A stretch of DNA of 64,000 nucleotides, taken from assembly GCF_037974265.1 (NCBI RefSeq), contig NZ_CP150233.1, forward strand, positions 1,612,001 through 1,676,000, written 5' to 3'. Shown piece by piece: positions 25,429-34,454 of the stretch (its first letter is position 1; every line of letters begins with the position of its first letter). Source of the DNA: Paenibacillus sp. FSL R5-0623. Its GTDB lineage: Bacteria; Bacillota; Bacilli; Paenibacillales; Paenibacillaceae. The notes under the pieces were generated by a model. That model made no database searches. It saw only the letters and a list, made by a program, of their open reading frames with translations, and was not told the origin of the DNA. Both the position numbers and the translations under genes were made by a program.

Positions 25429-26577
25429 TTATTTCGCAGGTGGAGCATCTGCGCGGAACGGATACAGGAATGGCTTTGGAATATCCGTTTCGAATGACAT
25501 TAACTCATCCGTTGTGGGATGAATAAACGAGAGTATACGTGCATGAAGTCCGAGACGGCCGAGGTCTCTCGTACGTGCACCATATTTTCTGTCACCGGAA
25601 ATCGGATGTCCGAGATCTTCCATATGCACACGAATCTGATTTTTACGCCCTGTCTCCAGACGCACTTCCAGCAAGGAGAACTCACGGTTCGACTTCAGAC
25701 GTTTGTAATGTGTAATGGCGTGTTGTCCATCATTCGGACGAGAGCTGGAGTACATTTTCAGCGTTTTGGTTTCCTTCAGCCAGGAAGAGATGGTGCCTTC
25801 TTCTTTGGCTACTGAACCTTCAACAAGGGCAACATAGACGCGGTCCTGCACATTTTCTTTCCAGTTGTTTTGCAGCTTTTGCTGCACCTCTTCACTTTTG
25901 GCAAACATCATCACACCCGATGTATCCCGATCGAGACGATGGACAACAAAGATCCGATTAAGCGGGTTGGTGCGGCGTACATGCTCTGTCAGTTGGCGAT
26001 AAGCCGTGAGGTCATCTGTCTTGTCTGCGGCAATGGACAACAGTCCGGCTTCCTTGCGGATCACAATGATATCATCGTCTTCATGCAAAATGTTAATACC
26101 CGTTAAGGACGGAGCAGCGACTGCACCTTCTTTTCGAATGTAGACAATCTGACCTGGCGTCAGCGCTTCATTAAACTTGGTTACGACCTTCTGATCCACG
26201 GATACCTGTCCACGACCCAGAATGGACTTCACTGCGTTCCGTCCGGATTTCAAATGCTGCAACAGGAAGTTCAACAATTCATCCGGTTCGGTCACTTTGT
26301 ACTGGCGTGGTGGTTCCTGCTTGCGATAGTAGGAATTGCCTGGTCGTTTGGATGCGCTGGCATTTTTGGGTTTGTTGCCTCCAGCTTTCTTGGGTGCACC
26401 CGATGATTTCGCGGTTAATGGCTTCTTATTCTCCTCCGTATTGCGTGATGCAGAAGCACCTGATGATTTTGCAGATGAGAAGTTGGACTTGCCGGAACGT
26501 GCTGAAGATGAACCTGCATAAGATTTCCCCTTGGCCGAGGCCGATGTTTTGCTTGTTGGACGTTTGCGTTTATTCAT
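25429..26577 (-). CDS. RluA-family RNA pseudouridine synthase
   Basis: 382 residues. A basic, low-complexity N-terminal region of about 85 residues (Lys/Ser/Ala-rich) precedes an S4-like RNA-binding domain (LLNFLLQHLKSGRNAVKSILGRGQVSVD) and the catalytic domain with VHRLDRDTSGVMMFAK, where the Asp is the catalytic residue. ETGRKNQIRVHMEDLGHPISGD is the usual second signature. It converts uridine to pseudouridine in rRNA or tRNA. The site modified is not known. Start ATG 26577 has AAGGAG at ten bases. The tail is typical; the long basic extension is unusual in length. Confidence 0.9.
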   Translation of the reverse strand: MNKRKRPTSKTSASAKGKSYAGSSSARSGKSNFSSAKSSGASASRNTEENKKPLTAKSSGAPKKAGGNKPKNASASKRPGNSYYRKQEPPRQYKVTEPDELLNFLLQHLKSGRNAVKSILGRGQVSVDQKVVTKFNEALTPGQIVYIRKEGAVAAPSLTGINILHEDDDIIVIRKEAGLLSIAADKTDDLTAYRQLTEHVRRTNPLNRIFVVHRLDRDTSGVMMFAKSEEVQQKLQNNWKENVQDRVYVALVEGSVAKEEGTISSWLKETKTLKMYSSSRPNDGQHAITHYKRLKSNREFSLLEVRLETGRKNQIRVHMEDLGHPISGDRKYGARTRDLGRLGLHARILSFIHPTTDELMSFETDIPKPFLYPFRADAPPAK

Positions 26578-26728
26578 GAATAGTAATCTCCTTCTGAACA
26601 GCCTGTACCGCTTGTGTGCATACGATCCGTTCATTTTCGTTATGCAGTTCAATATACCATTAACAGTCGACAAATAAAAATAGGTTCATGCAATCTGCTA
26701 TACATCCAATCATAAGAGTAGTGAGATT

Positions 26729-26737
26729 CATAGGATA
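26729..26737 (+). promoter_or_regulatory. Sporulation-type -10 element candidate (CATANNNTA)
   Basis: CATAGGATA lies 30 bases upstream of the start of the 26768 gene and matches the sigma-K -10 consensus CATANNNTA. A matching -35 AC at 16-17 bp was not found, so support is weak. Confidence 0.25.
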
Positions 26738-26767
26738 GGGTATCCCATAGCATTGGAGGTGTTACTC

Positions 26768-27175
26768 ATGGGCGTGTTTCTCGATATGAGAACTTCGATG
26801 AACTCGGCAACCGTAGGACAGCCCGGTTTGTCACTGTCAGAATCCCCGACAGCTTTTGGCACCATTGGTCTACAGACGCAGGGTGTGGTGAATCCCATTA
26901 TTACGTTGAACGGGACAGTAGGTGTTACGGGAGAACTGGGAGATACCTTTGTTGTGGAGCTTGTGCGGGGTTTTTTATATGATCCTTTCTATATCATCTA
27001 CCGTGCTGAAGGTACGATTGGACAGAACGGAGGTGCCGAATTTCATTCGTTCACAGCTCAGGATCTAGCTGCACCACCAGCATTGGAAAGTGTGTATACT
27101 TCGTTCATCTCGGGGGTGTCCACAGCAGTAAGAACCGGGCCGGAGATGTTATACGGTATTGCAGCCACCGGTTAG
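26768..27175 (+). CDS. Hypothetical beta-rich protein
   Basis: 135 residues with few charges and many Gly, Thr, Val and Ser. LNGTVGVTGELGDTFVVELVRG and YIIYRAEGTIGQNGGAEFHSF suggest a beta sandwich. There is no signal peptide or membrane helix. The composition resembles spore-surface or exosporium tip domains of Bacillota, but no family signature is recognised. ATG 26768 follows GGAGG at eight bases. It lies immediately upstream of a sugar-biosynthesis cluster and has a CATANNNTA element, which makes a glycosylated spore-surface protein a reasonable guess only. Confidence 0.65.
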   Translation: MGVFLDMRTSMNSATVGQPGLSLSESPTAFGTIGLQTQGVVNPIITLNGTVGVTGELGDTFVVELVRGFLYDPFYIIYRAEGTIGQNGGAEFHSFTAQDLAAPPALESVYTSFISGVSTAVRTGPEMLYGIAATG

Positions 27176-27307
27176 TAGTGAAAGGCGAAATATTACAGGC
27201 AGAGTGCTTCGTCATCACTTCTGTTGACGGCAGAGTTCGCTTCATACCCCAGAAACCAGAAGTGTCAGACCTATGTTGCGATATGTTTCGATTGACGCTC
27301 AGCAAGA

Positions 27308-27337
27308 AACCCCCGGCTCAAGGAGTCGGGGGTTTTT
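27308..27337 (+). terminator. Intrinsic terminator
   Basis: AACCCCCGGCTC pairs with the later GTCGGGGGTT (one G/A mismatch near the loop), followed by five Ts. It ends the 26768 gene's transcript. Confidence 0.8.
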
Positions 27338-27401
27338 GTCATACAAGCATATGCATGTTTCGCTGCAACTCACTGATTCGAGGATGAAGGTGTCCTGAAA
27401 A

Positions 27402-28112
27402 TCAGTTGGCACGCCCTTTCAGAATGATGTTGTTGGCTTTGCCAAAGTCGATGGCGACTTTGCCGGCCAGTGCAGCTGTACGCTCAGCAAGAATAACCGC
27501 ATTGACGCCACAGGAGAAGAGAGCGACATCAAAGGTATCTTGATTCGTCTGAATCCACTCGAGTGTTTCATGCATGTGATCATAGCTGTCGAAGGGTAGC
27601 GCAGTCACGATGTTTAAATGATACGGCTCACGTTCGAGCGTGGCACGCAGTGGCTCGATCTCACGGGTAACGAGAAGCACACGCTTGCCTGCAAGCATCC
27701 GCCAGAAACGCGGGTTCTGCACCAGTTCCCGATTAACACAGGCGTGACAAGTCAGTGGAGGGGAGATCCCAAAGTGTGCAAACACCATATCGGTCAGGGG
27801 TCTTTTGAGATAATCGGGAGCATTAATGGTGCTGTCACCACGAGGAAGAATGCCCACGATATCCGCCCGCTGCAAGGAAGCGGCGACTTCATCCCGTAGC
27901 TGCAGGTTGGGAAGGCTTAGTCCTTTTTGCCCTAAATTGGCCTTAATGGCCCAACGTTCCTGAAGAACCTGTTCCGTAGTCCACACGGTTTCTTGAGACA
28001 TGACGATATTCTCGCCATCACCGACTCGAACAAGAGAGAGAGGGCGCTGATCAAGCAGCGCCGCTTCAAGCTGATCAAGCACACCATCCATTTCAAGATA
28101 GATTGAATCCAT
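27402..28112 (-). CDS. GT-D-fold (DUF1792-like) glycosyltransferase
   Basis: 236 residues. PLSLVRVGDGENIVMSQE near residue 25 matches the SLxRxGDGE nucleotide-sugar motif of GT-D glycosyltransferases. The ending DVALFSCGVNAVILAERTAALAGKVAIDFGK has the conserved CG-x-lineage and D-G blocks. Such enzymes attach glucose or other hexoses in protein O-glycan or polysaccharide pathways. It is divergent to the rest of the glycan cluster. Start ATG 28112 has AAAGGGGG at about ten bases. A CATANNNTA element lies upstream on its strand. Confidence 0.75.
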   Translation of the reverse strand: MDSIYLEMDGVLDQLEAALLDQRPLSLVRVGDGENIVMSQETVWTTEQVLQERWAIKANLGQKGLSLPNLQLRDEVAASLQRADIVGILPRGDSTINAPDYLKRPLTDMVFAHFGISPPLTCHACVNRELVQNPRFWRMLAGKRVLLVTREIEPLRATLEREPYHLNIVTALPFDSYDHMHETLEWIQTNQDTFDVALFSCGVNAVILAERTAALAGKVAIDFGKANNIILKGRAN

Positions 28113-28147
28113 TTCAGTGGTTTCCCCCTTTGAAAATTGAACTGCTC

Positions 28148-28156
28148 TATTCTATG
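28148..28156 (-). promoter_or_regulatory. Sporulation-type -10 element candidate (CATANNNTA)
   Basis: On the minus strand CATAGAATA lies 36 bases before the GT-D gene start and matches the sigma-K -10 consensus. The -35 is not convincing. Confidence 0.22.
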
Positions 28157-28252
28157 TCGCAGCTACAGTAACGATATGTACGTTCGACCCGCAGGGCACC
28201 ATCTTCAAGTGTATATCAATCTATTTCGTTGAAAATCAGTGCATTCGTCCGT

Positions 28253-28280
28253 ACCGCTTCTATTAACATTTCATACCTTA
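28253..28280 (+). promoter_or_regulatory. Sigma-K-type promoter candidate in the divergent 319-bp gap
   Basis: AC (28253-28254), 17 bp, then CATACCTTA (28272-28280) matches AC-N17-CATANNNTA. It lies about 150 bases upstream of the first plus-strand glycan gene. Apart from this and the element at 28148, I see nothing in the 28113-28431 gap. Confidence 0.28.
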
Positions 28281-28431
28281 TAGAGTCGGCAGGATTGGTA
28301 AGCGAAACCCGGATGGATTTTCAACTACCAGACAGCCGGAACTTGTGTTTCGTATGAAAACGACTGATGAAACTATGAAAATGGTCGGTATCCGCTGAAA
28401 GAAGATGGCAGAGTTCATGAGGAGGAATGTT

Positions 28432-29121
28432 ATGTCCAGGAAAGTAGTTATTGAGATTAACTTCAACAATTATGGGCTCGACCCGCAGCGATTGACTAGA
28501 GAATGGCTGGAGCGGCGGATGAGCATTTTCCGCACATTTACATTGCACTGCCTTAAAGCTCAGACGAATCAGGATTTCCTGACGGTAGTGAAGTTATCCA
28601 AGGAATCAGGAGAAGTGATGCAGGAGATTCTCGCGGAACAGGAGCCGCTGCCTGCCAACATTCGTTTTGGAACCCATATTGAGAGTGTGCGGGCGATTTT
28701 GGCATTTGCTGAAGGGGCGGAGCACATCTATATTGCCCGTCTGGATTCGGATGACCTTTATCACCGGACTTTTGTACAGCAGCTATATGACGTGCAGCCA
28801 CAGCCGCAGACGATGGCTCTGATTAACCAGAACGGCTATCTCTGGGATAGCGTGAACAACGAGATGGCACCTGCATTTCATCGTTCTCCGCAATTCTATG
28901 TCTACCTGTATAAAACAGCGGAGTACGCCTCCGGGTATCGGGTGAAGCTGCCGGGCCGAGGTACGCATGGCAATGTCATTGATCTGCCGCATGAGCTGCT
29001 GGCTCCGCGCAATTACGTGAATATCGTCCATTCGAGCAATACTTCGGTCAAAAAAGTACCAGCTAAAGACCGGTTAAGCCAAGATGAGATGGCAAAGGTA
29101 CTACGCGAATTCATGATCTGA
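28432..29121 (+). CDS. Putative glycosyltransferase, rhamnosyltransferase-like
   Basis: 229 residues. The pattern WLERRMSIFRTFTLHCLKAQTNQDFLTVVKL, then IARLDSDDLYH with a D-x-D metal-binding motif, resembles the putative rhamnosyltransferase family (DUF3118). It has no membrane segment. Start ATG 28432 follows GAGGAGG; an earlier in-frame ATG at 28405 lacks a site. It is the first gene of a run of co-directed sugar genes, 18 bases before a nucleotide-sugar dehydratase. Donor and acceptor are unknown. Confidence 0.75.
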   Translation: MSRKVVIEINFNNYGLDPQRLTREWLERRMSIFRTFTLHCLKAQTNQDFLTVVKLSKESGEVMQEILAEQEPLPANIRFGTHIESVRAILAFAEGAEHIYIARLDSDDLYHRTFVQQLYDVQPQPQTMALINQNGYLWDSVNNEMAPAFHRSPQFYVYLYKTAEYASGYRVKLPGRGTHGNVIDLPHELLAPRNYVNIVHSSNTSVKKVPAKDRLSQDEMAKVLREFMI

Positions 29122-29139
29122 TCAGGGAGGGGTATATGC

Positions 29140-30129
29140 ATGATTAAAGGACAAACGATTCTGGTTACCGGGGGCACAGGCTCCTGGGGTCAAAAGCTGA
29201 CCGAGGTGCTTCTGGAACAGGACCCGGCAGAGATTCGCCTCCTGTCTCGTAACGAATATGCTCAGATTGCGATGCAGCGTGAGTTCAACCATGACCCGCG
29301 TCTGCGATTCATCATTGGGGATATCCGGGATTATCGGGCAGTGGAAGATGCGTGCAAAGGCGTGGATGTACTTTTTCATCTGGCTGCGCTGAAGCATGTA
29401 CCAGTGTGCGAGGACCAGCCGGATGAAGCGTTCAAGACGAATGTGATCGGGACGCAGAATATTATTCGGGCTGCAATTCGGATGCAGGTTCCCAAAGTCA
29501 TTGATGTGTCCACCGATAAGGCGGTAGATCCGATTAACGTATATGGCATGACAAAGGCCTTGGGTGAAAAAATGATGATCCGTGCCAACTGGCTAAGTGA
29601 AGGTACCCGGTTTGTCTGTATCCGTGGGGGCAATGTGCTTGGAACCAGCGGTAGTGTTGTACCCTTGTTCCGTCGTCAGATCGATGAAGGCAAAAGCCCG
29701 ACCATTACGGACAAAGGCATGACCCGTTTTTTTCTGACACGTACCGAAGCTATACATTTACTGCTTAAGGCGGCTGAGGCGGCTGTGGGCGGGGAGACAT
29801 TTGTGATGAAAATGAAAGCTTGCAAGATGACGGATCTGGCATCCGTCATGTTGGAACAGGCAGGTCGTCCATCCTTCGATTATAAGGTGACGGGCATACG
29901 TCCAGGCGAGAAATTGCATGAAGTGCTGATCTCGCCCTTTGAAGCACCACGCACTCGTCAATACGATGCGCAGTATTATGTGATCCTGCCGGAGCACCCG
30001 GACAAGGGGCTGACAGATCAGTACAGCAGCCTGCCTCGTGTGAACTTCTCCGAGTATCGCTCGGACAGTGCCATGATGAACAAGCCAGCGATTGCCCGGT
30101 TTTTGCGTGCAGGCGGCTATATCGATTAG
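29140..30129 (+). CDS. UDP-GlcNAc 4,6-dehydratase-like (PseB/FlaA1/CapD type)
   Basis: 329 residues, extended SDR. The N-terminal Rossmann loop is TGGTGSWGQKL, followed by DIRD, HLAALKHVPVCEDQPDEA and the catalytic region VSTDKAVDPINVYGMTKALGEKM. RPGEKLHEVLIS is the usual C-terminal mark. The family includes soluble inverting and retaining UDP-GlcNAc dehydratases that start routes to pseudaminic acid, bacillosamine or capsular sugars. Start ATG 29140 follows GGGAGGGG. Its stop is at the base of a hairpin that separates it from the next gene. Confidence 0.88.
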   Translation: MIKGQTILVTGGTGSWGQKLTEVLLEQDPAEIRLLSRNEYAQIAMQREFNHDPRLRFIIGDIRDYRAVEDACKGVDVLFHLAALKHVPVCEDQPDEAFKTNVIGTQNIIRAAIRMQVPKVIDVSTDKAVDPINVYGMTKALGEKMMIRANWLSEGTRFVCIRGGNVLGTSGSVVPLFRRQIDEGKSPTITDKGMTRFFLTRTEAIHLLLKAAEAAVGGETFVMKMKACKMTDLASVMLEQAGRPSFDYKVTGIRPGEKLHEVLISPFEAPRTRQYDAQYYVILPEHPDKGLTDQYSSLPRVNFSEYRSDSAMMNKPAIARFLRAGGYID

Positions 30130-30169
30130 GGAGTGTCTCAAAACTCGTTCGGAGTTTTCAGACACTCCC
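30129..30169 (+). terminator. Intergenic hairpin within the glycan operon
   Basis: GGGAGTGTCT (30129-30138) plus AAAACTC pairs with GAGTTTT plus AGACACTCCC (30160-30169), a 17-bp stem with one bulge per side and a five-base loop. No T-run follows, so it may be a processing or stability element rather than a full terminator. Confidence 0.45.
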
Positions 30170-30204
30170 ACCGAAGGGAGGCGGAGCGTTTGGAGGTGGA
30201 AGGA

Positions 30205-31716
30205 ATGGAAGAGAATCATCGGCACAACCAGCACGAAGGAAATGAAGAGTTACAGCAACGTACCCTAATACAACATATTAATGATCGCTCCCTGAAGGCT
30301 GTTGTCATCGGTCTCGGCTATGTTGGTTTACCTATGGCCGTAGAGATGGCACAAGCAGGTTACCAAGTCCACGGGATTGACATCGATACTTCCAAGGTAG
30401 CTAAGCTGCGTGCCGGGCATTCGTATGTCATAGGTATAGAAGATGATGTTGTGCAGTCGCTTATGCAGGCTGGATTATTCACGGCAAGCACCGATTATGC
30501 AGCGGTGAGACAGGCGAATGTCATCGTGATCTGTGTGCCCACTCCGCTGACTGCCGATCATCAACCGGATATCTCGTATATCTCGGCGGCGGTGGATGGC
30601 ATGACTCCGTATTTGCAGGAAGACAGCCTGGTTATATTGGAAAGCACGACCTATCCGGGCACAACGGAGGAACGCGTGAAACAACCGATTGAAGTGGCAA
30701 ACGGCTGGCGAGCTGGAGAACAGTTCTACGTCTGTTATTCTCCGGAGCGGGTAGATCCGGGCAGTGTTCATTATGGTGTGAAAAATACCCCGAAGATTAT
30801 TGGTGGTTCGACACCCGCTTGTCTGAATTATGGTAAACAGTTCTACGGCTCATTCCTCAACGAAGTTGTTCCGGTTAGTTCAACAACGGTAGCGGAGACG
30901 GCAAAATTGTTCGAAAATACATTTCGTAGTGTCAATATTGCACTCGTGAATGAGTTGACCCCGGCCTGTGAACAGATGGGTGTAAACATCTGGGAAGTAC
31001 TGAATGCGGCGGCAACCAAGCCGTTTGGTTATATGCCATTCTATCCCGGTCCCGGCATCGGCGGACATTGTATCCCAATCGATCCGATCTATCTGTCCTG
31101 GGCAGCAAACCGTCAGGGATCGGAGCTGCAGTTCATCCAGCTGGCGGATACAACCAATCGGCAAATGCCAGAGAGAGTGGTTAAGCGTGCCGCGGAGCTG
31201 CTGGAGCAGAATGGTGTATCTATTCGGAGAGCGCGCGTTGTACTCGCTGGTATGGCTTACAAAAAGGACATTGACGACTTGCGCGAATCACCAGCACTGG
31301 ACGTCTTCCGGCTGCTGAGCGCAGCGGGGGCAGAAGTGGTTTTCACCGATCCGATGGTGCCTGTCTTCCGTAAGGATGACGGTATGATGCTCCAGTCTCG
31401 GCCTGCTGTGCCGGAATTGTGGACAGGAGCTGATCTGGTGATCATCACAACGGATCATTCGGGATTTGATTATCAGGAGATGGCAGATCATGCGAAGCTG
31501 ATTTTCGATACACGTAACGCCACTGCCGGATGCCGCGGAGGAAATATTGTAGTGCTGGGCCAGCCTGTACGGCCTGAGGTGAAGGGAGTTCGCGAGCAAC
31601 AGGAGAGTGTAGCATGGGTAGGACAAAAAGAAACGGCAGTCGAGGATAATGCAGATCACCATGAAGTTGCCATCGATCCCGACAAGGATCAGGGAGATGC
31701 CCATGGCAAATCATGA
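30205..31716 (+). CDS. Nucleotide-sugar dehydrogenase (UDP-GlcNAc/ManNAc or UDP-glucose 6-dehydrogenase family)
   Basis: 503 residues. VVIGLGYVGLPMAVEMAQAGYQVHGIDID is the NAD-binding loop, NAAATKPFGYMPFYPGPGIGGHCIPIDP holds the substrate and hinge part (the family cysteine lies in GGHC), and AYKKDIDDLRESPALDV is the C-terminal signature. It oxidises C6 of a UDP-sugar to a uronic acid. GPGIGGHCIP fits the WecC/WbpA subgroup. An unusual Lys/Asp/Glu-rich tail of about 50 residues follows the core. I chose ATG 30205, which has GGAGG at eight bases. It overlaps the methyltransferase start. Confidence 0.88.
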   Translation: MEENHRHNQHEGNEELQQRTLIQHINDRSLKAVVIGLGYVGLPMAVEMAQAGYQVHGIDIDTSKVAKLRAGHSYVIGIEDDVVQSLMQAGLFTASTDYAAVRQANVIVICVPTPLTADHQPDISYISAAVDGMTPYLQEDSLVILESTTYPGTTEERVKQPIEVANGWRAGEQFYVCYSPERVDPGSVHYGVKNTPKIIGGSTPACLNYGKQFYGSFLNEVVPVSSTTVAETAKLFENTFRSVNIALVNELTPACEQMGVNIWEVLNAAATKPFGYMPFYPGPGIGGHCIPIDPIYLSWAANRQGSELQFIQLADTTNRQMPERVVKRAAELLEQNGVSIRRARVVLAGMAYKKDIDDLRESPALDVFRLLSAAGAEVVFTDPMVPVFRKDDGMMLQSRPAVPELWTGADLVIITTDHSGFDYQEMADHAKLIFDTRNATAGCRGGNIVVLGQPVRPEVKGVREQQESVAWVGQKETAVEDNADHHEVAIDPDKDQGDAHGKS

Positions 31717-32449
31717 TCGTGTAAGTGAACGCTACTATGGCGAGATAAACTCGGAAGATTCTCATGAAGCGACGAGAACACGTATCCACTGGATGTGCCG
31801 TGAAGCGACAGGCAAACGTATCCTGGATATCGGGTGCAGTCAGGGTATTACGTCAATTCTGCTGGGCCGTGAAGGATTTCGTGTCACTGGCATTGATCTG
31901 GAGGAAGAGAGCATTAAGTATGCACAAGAAGAGCTTGCCAAAGAATCCAGACCCGTCAGGAACAATGTGGATTTTCGGATGCTGGATATTACGCAATGGA
32001 AAGTAAGAACGACTTTTGACACGGTACTGCTTGGAGAAGTGCTGGAGCACTTTGCTCATCCAGAGACTTTATTGATTCAGATTCATCGGTTATTGCAAGA
32101 AGAGGGAACCCTGGTTGTAACCGTGCCATATGGATATCATCCGTTCTATGATCACAAGCAGACCTTCTATGCAGGAAATCTGGCGATGTGTCTAATGCCA
32201 TATTTCGAAGTCTTGAAACTGGAAGTTCATCATAAATATCTATGTTGCGTGGCCCGCAGACGGCGGAGAACACAGCTGCATATGTCGCCAACGTTAGATC
32301 AACTGATGGAGTGGATGGAGCTGGATCATGCACATTTTGCCGAGGTGGAGCAACAGCATCTCCGCGTAATGAAACAGCGCAAGAAGGCACTGGACAGTGC
32401 GGTGGAGCAGGTGAAACGTCTACGTCGTCAGGAGAGTGGAGAGGTGTAA
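31703..32449 (+). CDS. Class I SAM-dependent methyltransferase
   Basis: 248 residues. ILDIGCSQGITSILLGREGFRVTGIDLEEESIKYAQ is a clear SAM-binding motif I-II, with MLDITQWK and LGEVLEHFAHPETLLIQIHRLLQEEGTLVVTVPYG following (UbiG/Methyltransf_11 type). A charged helix ends the protein. It overlaps the dehydrogenase gene by 14 bases, so both are co-translated. ATG 31703 has CAGGGAG at six to seven bases; ATG 31697 is too close. Probably methylates a sugar in the pathway of this cluster; the acceptor is inferred from context. Confidence 0.83.
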   Translation: MANHDRVSERYYGEINSEDSHEATRTRIHWMCREATGKRILDIGCSQGITSILLGREGFRVTGIDLEEESIKYAQEELAKESRPVRNNVDFRMLDITQWKVRTTFDTVLLGEVLEHFAHPETLLIQIHRLLQEEGTLVVTVPYGYHPFYDHKQTFYAGNLAMCLMPYFEVLKLEVHHKYLCCVARRRRRTQLHMSPTLDQLMEWMELDHAHFAEVEQQHLRVMKQRKKALDSAVEQVKRLRRQESGEV

Positions 32450-32612
32450 CATGGGGTACGAGTGTAGCAGGATAGGATATAAGAGGGCATGTGCCTGAGA
32501 GATTAAAATTATTGCAGATACACCGGAACTATGGAATTGAGTTAGTTAGAAAATAGGGGAACTTGCATGATCGACATTTGCAATACGCGTACGACAGGAA
32601 GGGGCTCAAAAC

Positions 32613-33743
32613 GTGATCACCATCAGTCTGTGCATGATTGTGAAGAACGAGGAACGCATGCTGGCGCGCTGTCTGGACTCGGTTGCCGGCATCGCGGACG
32701 AGATCATCATTGTGGATACCGGTTCATCGGATCGCACGATGGATATCGCTGCGCAGTATACCGAACATGTCTACACGTATGAATGGAAGGAAGACTTTGC
32801 CGCAGCGCGGAATGAGTCATTCGCCAAGGCCACGCAGGAGTATATCCTGTGGCTGGATGCGGATGATGTGCTGCTGTCCGCGGAACGGGCGAAGCTGGAG
32901 GTGTTGAAGCAGCAGCTTCCGTCCGGGGGGAAGACGGAAGCTGTGATCTTGAACTACACGCTGGCCGAGGGAGCGGAGGGAAGTCCACTTGTGACGGACC
33001 GACGCCTTCGCCTGGTCAAGCGGGATGCCGGGTGCCGCTGGCATGGCCGGCTGCACGAGCAGCTTAGCTTCCCGCGGGGCGAGGTCATTACGGCAGACAT
33101 TGCCGTCACGCACCGCCGCGAAGCGGGACATCATTCGGCGCGGAACGTGCGCATTCTGCGCAAATGGATCGCCGAAGAGGGCGTAGCCCAAGGCCGCCTG
33201 CTGTTTTATTATGCAGGCGAATGTTATGACCGCCAGCGTTATGCGGCGGCGGCACGCGGATACACAAAGCTGCTGGAGCAGCCAAGCGGTTACCGCGAGG
33301 ATCGCCTCATTGCCTGCACGCGGCTGGCGGAATGTTATGAACGACTGGGTGAGCCGGGTCGCAAGCTCGGTGCATTGCTGCAGTCGTTCCAGTATGACCT
33401 GCCACATGCCGATTTCTGCTGTGCCATTGCGGCCTGTTTTCATGAGCGGCAGGAACCCGTCTCGGCGATCTACTGGTATATGCAGGCGGTAGACGTGAGT
33501 AGCCGCGATCCGGGTCTGCGCCCGGTACCAGAGGCCTGCCGCACTTGGCTACCACATGCCCGTTTATCCCTTTGTTATGCTCATCTGGGCAACTGGGAAC
33601 AGGCATTGCTGCATAACACCAAAGCCCGTGAGTACTTGCCCAACGATCCCGGATTGCTTGCGAATCGGCAGAAGCTCGAAGTTGTGGTACGCAAAGAGAT
33701 GAAGGAGCGGGAAGAACGTGGCGAAGTGTCACCGCGTAAATAG
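32613..33743 (+). CDS. Family 2 glycosyltransferase with TPR-like tail
   Basis: 376 residues. The GT-A domain occupies about 1-180 (ISLCMIVKNEERMLARCLDSV, IIIVDTGSSDRTMDIAA, WLDADDVL with the D-x-D). Residues 190-360 are helical and repeat-like (LFYYAGECYDRQRYAAAARGYTKLLEQ, ARLSLCYAHLGNWEQALLHNTKA), i.e. TPR units. The combination is that of SunS-like and other protein-modifying glycosyltransferases. The start is GTG 32613 with AGGAAGGGG at seven bases. Base composition is more GC-rich than its neighbours. It ends the cluster just before the microsatellite. Confidence 0.88.
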   Translation: MITISLCMIVKNEERMLARCLDSVAGIADEIIIVDTGSSDRTMDIAAQYTEHVYTYEWKEDFAAARNESFAKATQEYILWLDADDVLLSAERAKLEVLKQQLPSGGKTEAVILNYTLAEGAEGSPLVTDRRLRLVKRDAGCRWHGRLHEQLSFPRGEVITADIAVTHRREAGHHSARNVRILRKWIAEEGVAQGRLLFYYAGECYDRQRYAAAARGYTKLLEQPSGYREDRLIACTRLAECYERLGEPGRKLGALLQSFQYDLPHADFCCAIAACFHERQEPVSAIYWYMQAVDVSSRDPGLRPVPEACRTWLPHARLSLCYAHLGNWEQALLHNTKAREYLPNDPGLLANRQKLEVVVRKEMKEREERGEVSPRK

Positions 33744-33920
33744 GGAGATGAACTGGGACAGATGAGGACAGAAGAGTTTGAAGTGGGAGTAGAGATAGAG
33801 AAAATAGATTGAAATAGAAGTGAAATAACAAAGAAACTAATCCGTTGCTGGTAGGATGCGATAGGATGGATCAGTGAAAATAAGGGTTGATTGGAAATAG
33901 AGTGTAAGGCACAATTGCAA

Positions 33921-34166
33921 GCAGAAGCAGAAGCAGAAGCAGAAGCAGAAGCAGAAGCAGAAGCAGAAGCAGAAGCAGAAGCAGAAGCAGAAGCAGAAGC
34001 AGAAGCAGAAGCAGAAGCAGAAGCAGAAGCAGAAGCAGAAGCAGAAGCAGAAGCAGAAGCAGAAGCAGAAGCAGAAGCAGAAGCAGAAGCAGAAGCAGAA
34101 GCAGAAGCAGAAGCAGAAGCAGAAGCAGAAGCAGAAGCAGAAGCAGAAGCAGAAGCAGAAGCAGAA
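33921..34166. repeat. Perfect hexanucleotide microsatellite (GCAGAA)x41
   Basis: The unit GCAGAA is repeated 41 times without a single interruption over 246 bp. Read on the plus strand it extends a 92-codon frame from a TTG at 33891 as (Ala-Glu)41 ending in TAG at 34167. On the minus strand it reads as (Phe-Cys)n in a 133-codon frame, which is not credible as a protein. The purity implies recent expansion. Whether the Ala-Glu frame is translated is unknown; only a weak AAGGG lies four bases before the TTG. The remaining parts of the 33744-34454 gap hold a terminator and nothing else I recognise. Confidence 0.95.
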
Positions 34167-34241
34167 TAGATATGATAGATAAATTATAATGCTGTCATAT
34201 GTTTTAAGTCCGATAGATACGAAGTTGTTAGTGAACAAAAG

Positions 34242-34283
34242 AAGCCCCGCTTGACCGAAAGAGTCGGTGAGCGGGGCTTTTAA
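34242..34283. terminator. Strong hairpin terminator
   Basis: AAGCCCCGCT (34242-34251) pairs with AGCGGGGCTT (34270-34279), with a GACCGA/TCGGT inner stem and a T-run after it. It lies downstream of the microsatellite. Confidence 0.85.
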
Positions 34284-34454
34284 TGCTTCTCGTGCCGCGT
34301 GTATCTCCTGCCATGGTGTAATGAAAGTAGCATTTGGTGAGATTTCTCACAAGGCATATGCATCGTGGAACTTCTGATGTGAGATGCAGTGAGTATTACG
34401 CGTCAAGATGAGACCTTCATTGCTTAGGGTCGTCATTTTAGCTGTTAAGTTGTT

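Noticed and set aside
33837..34238. A 133-codon minus-strand frame of alternating Phe and Cys.
   Set aside because: It is only the reverse reading of the GCAGAA microsatellite and has no ribosome site.
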